Of a DNA stretch of 10,380 bases, positions 5,681 through 10,380 are shown piece after piece. The notes under the pieces are model-generated. The model was not told the origin of the DNA. It saw only the letters and a program-made list of their open reading frames with translations, and made no database searches. A program made the position numbers and the translations under genes. Origin of the DNA: Chloroflexota bacterium (GTDB lineage: Bacteria > Chloroflexota > Dehalococcoidia > SM23-28-2 > RBG-16-64-32); NCBI GenBank assembly GCA_005880055.1, contig VBJS01000012.1, positions 1-10,380 on the forward strand, read 5' to 3'. Every line of letters begins with the position of its first letter. The stretch's first letter is position 1.

Positions 5681-7348
5681 GTGAGCGGACCAAACGGTAG
5701 CGCCAGCAAGGATGATTGGCTGGAAGGCCCCTACCGCCGAACCGTGGAGAAATCGCCGGAGCGCGATTACCCTTTCGACAACTCAGACGGCGCCCCGGTT
5801 GACCCCGTATACGCGCCCGATGACCAGAACGGCTGGGATTACCTACAGCAACTCGGCTTCCCCGGAGAGTTCCCCTTCACGCGCGGGGTCCAGCCGACGA
5901 TGTACCGGGGACGCCTCTGGACCATGCGCCAGTACGCCGGATTCGGCGACGCTGAGGAGTCTAACGCCCGTTATCGTTACCTACTAGAGCAGGGTCAGAC
6001 CGGCCTCTCCGTAGCCTTCGACCTGCCCACTCAAATCGGCTACGACTCCGACCACCCCATGGCCGAGGGCGAGGTGGGCAAGGTGGGTGTCGCGATCGCT
6101 TCACTCGCTGACATGGAACTTCTGATGAAGGACATCCCGCTGGAAAAGGTCACAACTTCCATGACCATCAACGCCACCGGCGCAATGCTGCTGGCCTTCT
6201 ACGTGGCCATGGCCAAGAAGCAGGGCGCGGACCTCTCCAAAGTAGGCGGCACAACGCAGAACGATATCCTAAAGGAGTACATTGCCCGCGGCACGTATAT
6301 CTTCCCGCCCGAAGGCTCGCTGCGCCTGATTACGGACGTCTTCGCCTGGTGCAAGGAGAACCTGCCGGCGTGGAACACGATAAGCATCAGCGGCTACCAT
6401 ATGCGTGAGGCCGGCTGCACCGCCGTCCAGGAGGTGGCCTTCACCTTCGCCAACGCCATTGCCTACGTGGACGCAGCGCTGAAGGCCGGGCTCGAGTTCG
6501 ATGCTTTCGCTCCCCGTCTTTCGTTCTTCTTCGCGTCATTCACTAATCTGATCGAGGAGGTCGCCAAGTTCCGGGCGGCGCGTCGCATGTGGGCCCGTAT
6601 GGCCAAAGAGCGCTTCGGCGCGAAAGACCCACGCTCCATGATGCTGCGCTTCCACACCCAGACCGGTGGTTCCACCCTCACCGCGCAGCAGCCGGAGAAC
6701 AACATCATCCGCACCGCCATCCAGGCGCTGGCCGCCGTGCTGGGTGGGACGCAGTCCTTGCACACCAACTCCATGGACGAGGCGCTGGCGCTGCCGACCG
6801 AAAAGGCGGTGCAAATCGCCCTTCGCACACAGCAGGTGATCGGCTATGAGTCCGGCGTCGCCGATGTCATCGACCCGCTGGCCGGCTCCTATTACCTGGA
6901 GAAGCTGACAGACCGCATTGAAGAAGAAGCCACCAAGTATCTCAACCGCATCGACGATATGGGCGGCGCCTTGCCTGCCATCGAGATGGGCTATCAGCAG
7001 CGCGAGATACAGGAAGCGTCTTACCGTTACCAGATGTCCGTCGACAACGGCCACCGAACGGTCGTTGGCGTCAACCAGTTCCGCACCGACGAGGAGGAGC
7101 GCCCAGACATCCTGCGCGTCCGCCAGGAGGTGGTGAGGCGTCAGATAGAACGTCTGAACCGGGTACGGGCTGAGCGTGACAACGGCCGGGCCGAGCAGCT
7201 GCTCGCGTATCTGGACGAGACAGCCCGCGGCGAAGCCAATCTCATGCCCGTCCTCATTGAATGTGTCGAGAACTATGTGACAATCGGCGAGATCTGCCGC
7301 GTCCTGCGCGGCGTATTCGGCGAGCAGCGCGAGTTCATGGTGTTCTAG
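5681..7348 (+). CDS. mcmA1: Methylmalonyl-CoA mutase, catalytic (large) subunit without B12 domain
   Basis: This enzyme performs the adenosylcobalamin-dependent radical rearrangement of (R)-methylmalonyl-CoA and succinyl-CoA, linking propionyl-CoA metabolism to the TCA cycle in the cytoplasm. The 555 residues are the TIM-barrel catalytic domain: FPFTRGVQPTMYRGRLWTMR at 64-83, GLSVAFDLPTQIGYDSDHP at 108-126, QNDILKEYIARGTYIFPP at 193-210 and TQSLHTNSMDEALALPTEK further on. Residues that mark methylmalonyl-CoA specificity in the Propionibacterium enzyme align: Tyr85 (Tyr89), Arg215 (Arg207), Tyr239-His240 (Tyr243-His244); isobutyryl-CoA mutases carry Phe and Gln at the first two. The protein ends at EQREFMVF with no DXHXXG cobalamin motif, as in split enzymes whose roughly 130-residue B12 subunit is separate. 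None is seen here. The start is GTG; AGGA at 5674-5677 is close and AAGGA at 5665-5669 is distant. It leads an eight-gene operon, with 40 nt to the next gene. Confidence 0.95.
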   Translation: MSGPNGSASKDDWLEGPYRRTVEKSPERDYPFDNSDGAPVDPVYAPDDQNGWDYLQQLGFPGEFPFTRGVQPTMYRGRLWTMRQYAGFGDAEESNARYRYLLEQGQTGLSVAFDLPTQIGYDSDHPMAEGEVGKVGVAIASLADMELLMKDIPLEKVTTSMTINATGAMLLAFYVAMAKKQGADLSKVGGTTQNDILKEYIARGTYIFPPEGSLRLITDVFAWCKENLPAWNTISISGYHMREAGCTAVQEVAFTFANAIAYVDAALKAGLEFDAFAPRLSFFFASFTNLIEEVAKFRAARRMWARMAKERFGAKDPRSMMLRFHTQTGGSTLTAQQPENNIIRTAIQALAAVLGGTQSLHTNSMDEALALPTEKAVQIALRTQQVIGYESGVADVIDPLAGSYYLEKLTDRIEEEATKYLNRIDDMGGALPAIEMGYQQREIQEASYRYQMSVDNGHRTVVGVNQFRTDEEERPDILRVRQEVVRRQIERLNRVRAERDNGRAEQLLAYLDETARGEANLMPVLIECVENYVTIGEICRVLRGVFGEQREFMVF

Positions 7349-7388
7349 ACGGCATAGGCTCGCACTGCCGCCCGGCGAGAGGGGCGTT

Positions 7389-7895
7389 ATGAACGACAAG
7401 CCGGATGCCGTAGGCCGACTACGAGGAGCATACAAAGACCTGCAGCTGGCCATCCGCGATATCGCTGAGGAGAGGCTCAGCGAGGTGTGGTTCGGAGAAT
7501 GGTCGACGAAGGACATGATGGCACACCTTGCCTCTCGCGATGAGATGGCAGTGGAGGACGTCAAACGCGTCGGTAGGGGCCATATCCCTTGCCTCGCCGC
7601 CTTCAAAGTGCAGGACGCCGACCGGCTCAATGAGTTCCTGCTGGCGCCGCGCCGCCGCTGGCCGCTAGTCCAGGTGCGCTTCGAGTCGGAGCTTTACCAT
7701 GAGCGGCTCATTGAGGCCCTGAATGCTCTGCCGGAGAGCATGTTCCAACCCGGCCAGGCCGTGTACACTTACTGCGCCGCGGCCGCCGCGCATTATCGTG
7801 AGCATGCGCAGCAGATCAAGGACTGGTATCACGTGACGGCCTACGGCGGAAAGGAGCCGGACCAATGGGCCGGGAGGAGCTTATCCACGAACTGA
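7389..7895 (+). CDS. DinB-fold protein 1 (DinB/MDMPI-like superfamily)
   Basis: This 168-residue, mainly helical protein has the DinB four-helix-bundle pattern. The superfamily includes metal-dependent thiol transferases and mycothiol-dependent isomerases; it is unrelated to DNA polymerase IV despite the name. EWSTKDMMAHLASRDE (37-52) carries the first metal-ligand His (46), and HYREH (135-139) provides the other two (135, 139). All three are present, so metal binding is likely, but the substrate and thiol partner are unknown. GAGAGGGG (7377-7384) precedes the ATG by four bases. The gene is 40 nt after the mutase with no terminator between, and its 3' end overlaps the next gene by 31 nt. Its last 20 or so residues, rich in Gly and Ser, extend beyond the usual domain end. 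Confidence 0.85.
   Translation: MNDKPDAVGRLRGAYKDLQLAIRDIAEERLSEVWFGEWSTKDMMAHLASRDEMAVEDVKRVGRGHIPCLAAFKVQDADRLNEFLLAPRRRWPLVQVRFESELYHERLIEALNALPESMFQPGQAVYTYCAAAAAHYREHAQQIKDWYHVTAYGGKEPDQWAGRSLSTN
7851..7856 (+). promoter_or_regulatory. Ribosome binding site of DinB protein 2 inside DinB gene 1
   Basis: AAGGAG lies eight bases before the ATG at 7865 and inside the coding sequence of the preceding gene. It fixes the start of the second gene despite the 31-nt overlap. Confidence 0.7.
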
Positions 7896-8323
7896 ACGAG
7901 GGCTTCGATGCTCTGGCCGCTTCGATGGAAGGCCTGAACGATGAGCAGTTGACCCAGCACTGGTACGGTGATTGGGGCGTCCGCGAAATCGCCGCGCACG
8001 TCGCCGGCTGGCACTGGGAGATGGAACAGGCGCTCATGCGCATCGCCAGGGGAGAGCGGCCCGTGCCCGAAGGTGTGGACTACAACGACGCCGACGCCTG
8101 GAACGCCAAGTTCGCCGCCGGTGTCGCCGATATGGGACCCGATGAGGTCGTGGAAGACCTGCGCGCTAGCAAAGAGGCGTTCGTCGCCGCCGCCCGCAGG
8201 GTCCCCGAAGACCGCTTCGAGGAAGGCCGGGCCGCCAACCGCATCCTGCATACGTCGGCCATCGATCATTACCAGGAGCACGAGCCACCGATACGCGAGT
8301 GGCGGCAGCGCGAGGGCATATGA
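7865..8323 (+). CDS. DinB-fold protein 2 (DinB/MDMPI-like superfamily)
   Basis: This 152-residue DinB-fold protein is laid out like its upstream neighbour. DWGVREIAAHVAGW (36-49) carries His45 and HYQEH (135-139) supplies His135 and His139, the same sequence positions as in protein 1. A shared RIARG segment (59-63) follows the first His helix in proteins 2 and 3, and VGRG occupies the equivalent place in protein 1. Sequence identity outside these elements looks low, so the copies are old duplicates or separately recruited members. It begins inside the previous gene behind AAGGAG and ends in an ATGA overlap with the next. Function unknown; a metal-dependent thiol or acyl transfer role is only a family-based guess. 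Confidence 0.85.
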   Translation: MGREELIHELNEGFDALAASMEGLNDEQLTQHWYGDWGVREIAAHVAGWHWEMEQALMRIARGERPVPEGVDYNDADAWNAKFAAGVADMGPDEVVEDLRASKEAFVAAARRVPEDRFEEGRAANRILHTSAIDHYQEHEPPIREWRQREGI

Positions 8324-8787
8324 GAGAAGCGGGCCCCCGCCAGGAGCTGGTCGCCGGGTTCGGCGAAGCGGGCGCCGAGGTGCATCGCGCCGTCGAAGGG
8401 CTTCCCGAAGAAGAGATGTCGCGCCCGGCGATTGACGGCTGGTCCGTGAAGGACCACCTCATCCACATGACCGTCTGGCACGAGTTCCGTTTCCAGGAGA
8501 TCAGCCGCATCGCACGCGGCGGGCAGTCGGCCTACCTGGTCTTGCCTCCAGAGCAGATTGATGACCTGAACGAGCGGCTTGTCGCCTGGCGCCGCCACCT
8601 GCCGGCCTCACAGGCGCTCGCAGACCTCGACTTCGCACGCTCGCTCGTCATCGAGGCGATCAACGGCGCGCCTGATGACGCGCTGCGCGACGAGCGCTAC
8701 GGAGAGGTGGGCCTGCACGGCGGGATCGAGCACGACCTGGAACACGCGGATACGATTCGCAAGTGGCGCGAGAAGACGGGGTTGTGA
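8320..8787 (+). CDS. DinB-fold protein 3 (DinB/MDMPI-like superfamily)
   Basis: The third consecutive DinB-fold protein has 155 residues. GWSVKDHLIHMTVWHE (40-55) holds the first ligand His (49), and HDLEH (138-142) the other two; spacing between first and last His is 93, against 93 and 94 in the two upstream copies. RIARG at 63-67 is shared with protein 2. I chose the ATG at 8320, which overlaps the stop of protein 2 as ATGA. A GTG at 8299 would add seven Ala/Arg-rich residues with no support. GAGGG at 8312-8316 is only three bases away, so re-initiation by ribosomes ending the previous gene is likely. The stop overlaps the next start as TGATG. Confidence 0.85.
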   Translation: MREAGPRQELVAGFGEAGAEVHRAVEGLPEEEMSRPAIDGWSVKDHLIHMTVWHEFRFQEISRIARGGQSAYLVLPPEQIDDLNERLVAWRRHLPASQALADLDFARSLVIEAINGAPDDALRDERYGEVGLHGGIEHDLEHADTIRKWREKTGL

Positions 8788-9137
8788 TGGCACGTTTGAG
8801 TCGCACTCTACCGCAGCCCAAGGACGCAGTACTCTCAGCGCTACAGCAGGTGATCGCCCGACGGAAGTGGACAATTGACGAAGCCGACCCGGACCATTCT
8901 TACCTGCGGTTCCATACCGGGTTAAGCATCTGGACCTGGTCGGGCCAAAAGGTTGGAGTCTCCCTGACGACTGTGCCAGAGGGTACGCGGCTCGATGTCG
9001 ACACAGACATTCGGCGGACCGGATTCAGCCTCGTCCAATTTGTCGATTGGGGGGAAGGACGCCGGATAGCCAAGCGAGCTCTGTCAGAGACCTGCGAGGA
9101 GCTAGGCATGGGGAAGGTGGTTATCGGTGACTCATAG
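8787..9137 (+). CDS. Small uncharacterised protein, 116 residues
   Basis: I do not recognise a named domain. The protein looks like a compact alpha/beta fold: an N-terminal helix (about 11-25), a run of beta strands (about 27-75, including YLRFHTGLSIWTWSG and VGVSLTTVPEGTRLDVD), then VDWGEGRRIAKRALSETCEEL (87-106) as a C-terminal helix. The strand pattern followed by a D-W-G-x-x-R-x-I element recalls small uncharacterised bacterial proteins, but I cannot name the family from memory. It has no signal peptide and no membrane segment. The ATG overlaps the previous stop (TGATG), implying translational coupling; an in-frame GTG at 8763 inside the previous gene is less likely. It is placed directly before the epimerase. 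Confidence 0.7.
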   Translation: MARLSRTLPQPKDAVLSALQQVIARRKWTIDEADPDHSYLRFHTGLSIWTWSGQKVGVSLTTVPEGTRLDVDTDIRRTGFSLVQFVDWGEGRRIAKRALSETCEELGMGKVVIGDS

Positions 9138-9158
9138 ATTGTGGCGGAGCCAGGCAGA

Positions 9159-9578
9159 ATGATCGAGAAGATCCACCATATTGGAATCGCCGTCCACAGC
9201 TTGGACGAGGCGCTCAAGTTCTACCGGGACACGTTCGGACTGCATGTACACGCGCAGGACACCGTGCAGGACCAGGGCGTGAAGGCAGCGCTGCTCACGA
9301 TCGGCAGCAGCGAGATCGAACTGCTGGAGCCGCTCTCGCCGGAGTCCGCGGTTGGACGGTTCCTGGCCCGCAAGGGCGAAGGCCTGCACCACATCTGCTT
9401 CCAGACACCGGATGTTGACGGCGATCTCCAGGCGCTCAAGGAAAAGAGCGTCGAGCTAGTGGACCAGCAGCCCAGGCGCGGCATCGCCGGCATGATCTGC
9501 TTCTTGCACCCAAAGGCCAGCCGCGGCGTACTGGTGGAGCTCGCGACGCCAATGGAGATGTACAAGGCCCCAGAATGA
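9159..9578 (+). CDS. mce: Methylmalonyl-CoA epimerase
   Basis: This VOC-fold enzyme of 139 residues, the usual length for the family, interconverts (S)- and (R)-methylmalonyl-CoA, supplying the mutase with the right epimer. Two beta-alpha-beta-beta-beta modules are visible. Expected metal ligands are His7 (KIHHIGIAV), Glu54 (EIELLEPL; Gln65 in the Propionibacterium enzyme), His78 (GEGLHHICFQ) and Glu127 (GVLVELA). FLHPKASRGVLVEL is a typical family signature. Position 43 is Ala, where actinobacterial enzymes have a catalytic-site Glu; archaeal and other bacterial epimerases, as I recall them, also have a small residue there. I chose the ATG at 9159 because CGGAG at 9145-9149 is nine bases upstream and the protein then starts just before strand 1; a GTG at 9141 would include that site in the gene. 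The stop overlaps the next start (ATGA). Confidence 0.95.
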   Translation: MIEKIHHIGIAVHSLDEALKFYRDTFGLHVHAQDTVQDQGVKAALLTIGSSEIELLEPLSPESAVGRFLARKGEGLHHICFQTPDVDGDLQALKEKSVELVDQQPRRGIAGMICFLHPKASRGVLVELATPMEMYKAPE

Positions 9579-9883
9579 CGGAAGAACACCACCTCCCGAT
9601 AGATCTGCCGGGAACGGAAGCGCTCGGCGAAGCGCGCGCCCTCAGCGAGGAAACAGCCGCCAGGCTCGTCCGCCTGTTCGAGTCCAGCCGGCCTGTACGC
9701 ACCATCCGCGGCAGTCAGGTGGCCTCCGGGTTCGTCGGCGCCGTCGGCCTTGCGCTTTTCGTGCTGGGCATCGAGCGGGCCTCCGAGGACATACCAGTCC
9801 TCGATAACGCCTGGGGATCAATCATCGTAGGGCTCATCCTGCTGGCAACGGCGGGCGCCCTGTTGCGCAGGCTGTCCGAATGA
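9575..9883 (+). CDS. Small two-helix membrane protein, 102 residues
   Basis: I do not recognise a family. The N-terminal 45 residues are hydrophilic, with an acidic start and a probable amphipathic helix at about 15-37. Two hydrophobic segments follow, at about 47-66 (SQVASGFVGAVGLALFVLGI) and 80-97 (WGSIIVGLILLATAGALL), separated by a short acidic loop. The C-terminal RRLSE suggests both termini face the cytoplasm by the positive-inside rule. The start overlaps the epimerase stop as ATGA, so it is very likely translated. It may tether or organise the soluble operon products at the membrane, but that is a guess; a superficially similar pattern occurs in many DUF-class small membrane proteins. 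Confidence 0.7.
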   Translation: MTEEHHLPIDLPGTEALGEARALSEETAARLVRLFESSRPVRTIRGSQVASGFVGAVGLALFVLGIERASEDIPVLDNAWGSIIVGLILLATAGALLRRLSE

Positions 9884-9902
9884 GCGCAAGCGAAGAGGCG
9901 TC

Positions 9903-10307
9903 GTGAAGGTCAAGAAGCTGGACCACGTCATCATTGCAACAGAGGACCTGCAGAACGCGATCGAGCTCTGGGACCGAAACGTTGGGCTGAAGCCGGACAC
10001 TTCGCTCGACCATCCGCTGGGTGCCGGCTTCAAGGCTGCCCGCCTGCCGATCGGAGATGCGTTTCTGGAACTGGTCCAGCCCGAACAGCCGGAAGGCCGC
10101 TTCTACGAGCAGGTGAAGGAGCGCGGCGAGGGCCTCTTTTCCATCAGCGTGGAGGTTGATGACCTAGACGAGGCCGTCGCCTACCTACGCGGCAAAGACA
10201 TCAAAGTCTCCGAGCCCGAGGCCAGCATCTGGCCCGGCGCGCGCCTCGCCCGCATCAACCATGAGTACACGCACGGCGTCTCCATCCAGCTGATCGAGCG
10301 CAGATAG
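9903..10307 (+). CDS. VOC-fold protein related to methylmalonyl-CoA epimerase, with altered metal site
   Basis: This 134-residue glyoxalase/VOC protein resembles the epimerase two genes upstream: LDHVIIATEDLQNAIELW matches the first strand-helix, FLELVQPEQPEGRF the third strand, GEGLFSISVEVDDLDEAV the second-module start and HGVSIQLIE the last strand. Of the four epimerase metal positions, His8 and Glu56 are kept, but His78 becomes Ser80 and Glu127 becomes Gln129. It is therefore unlikely to bind metal as a standard epimerase does; a different VOC activity, another CoA ester or a binding-only role are possible. The start is a GTG with AAGAGG (9893-9898) four bases upstream; the gap from the previous gene is 19 nt. 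No further gene follows before the window end. Confidence 0.8.
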   Translation: MKVKKLDHVIIATEDLQNAIELWDRNVGLKPDTSLDHPLGAGFKAARLPIGDAFLELVQPEQPEGRFYEQVKERGEGLFSISVEVDDLDEAVAYLRGKDIKVSEPEASIWPGARLARINHEYTHGVSIQLIERR

Positions 10308-10380
10308 CGTACGCGCGAAGCTCCAGACCGGCTTGAACGCTGGTAGGCTAACCGCTTTATCCTTACGTGCTGGCCCCGTT
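10308..10380. other. Short 3' end of window without a visible gene
   Basis: I see no convincing start, terminator hairpin or T run in these 73 bases. Whether the operon continues past the window cannot be judged. Confidence 0.5.

Noticed and set aside
6536..7630. Long antisense reading frame over the mutase 3' half and DinB gene 1
   Set aside because: It opposes two well-supported genes, has no recognisable domain, and long antisense frames are common in GC-rich coding DNA.
7389..8787. DinB genes as DNA polymerase IV or SOS-response genes
   Set aside because: The names coincide only. These are 150-170-residue helical-bundle proteins with a His metal triad and none of the Y-family polymerase motifs.

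Overview
The window looks like chromosomal DNA of a GC-rich bacterium, roughly 60-65% G+C by eye. No phage, transposon, CRISPR or plasmid-maintenance genes are visible. Three features together suggest an uncultured environmental lineage, perhaps Chloroflexota (Dehalococcoidia-like): a secreted Thr-Pro-stalk protein with prealbumin-like domains, a methylmalonyl-CoA mutase split from its B12 domain, and several DinB-fold proteins. This placement is inference from gene style, not a phylogenetic result.

Layout. (1) Bases 1-2450, + strand: a large exported surface protein with a signal peptide, a Cys-containing ectodomain, two prealbumin-like repeats, a stalk of about 108 residues of Thr-Pro repeats and a C-terminal membrane anchor. 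(2) 2451-2645: convergent intergenic region with a 9-bp hairpin that may terminate both flanking genes. (3) 2646-4025, - strand: a berberine-bridge-type FAD oxidoreductase with its own promoter and a strong ribosome binding site. (4) 4125-4201, - strand: tRNA-Val(UAC) with an encoded CCA. (5) 4236-5516, - strand: a divergent CaCA-superfamily cation exchanger. (6) 5517-5680: divergent promoter region with two interleaved inverted repeats. (7) 5681-10307, + strand: a compact eight-gene operon.

The operon is the most interesting part. It starts with the catalytic subunit of methylmalonyl-CoA mutase, lacking a cobalamin domain. Then come three consecutive DinB-fold proteins, an unrecognised 116-residue protein, methylmalonyl-CoA epimerase, a small two-helix membrane protein and a second VOC-fold protein that has lost some metal ligands. 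Five of the seven junctions are either overlaps or 40 nt or less with a recognisable ribosome binding site, and four of these are direct overlaps (31-nt, ATGA, TGATG, ATGA), so translation is probably coupled. Mutase and epimerase together interconvert propionyl-derived (S)-methylmalonyl-CoA, (R)-methylmalonyl-CoA and succinyl-CoA. The cobalamin-binding subunit and the MeaB-type G-protein chaperone are not in the window and must lie elsewhere if the mutase works. The roles of the three DinB proteins, the 116-residue protein, the membrane protein and the degenerate VOC protein are unknown. Their embedding between mutase and epimerase makes an accessory role in acyl-CoA or thiol chemistry a reasonable hypothesis.
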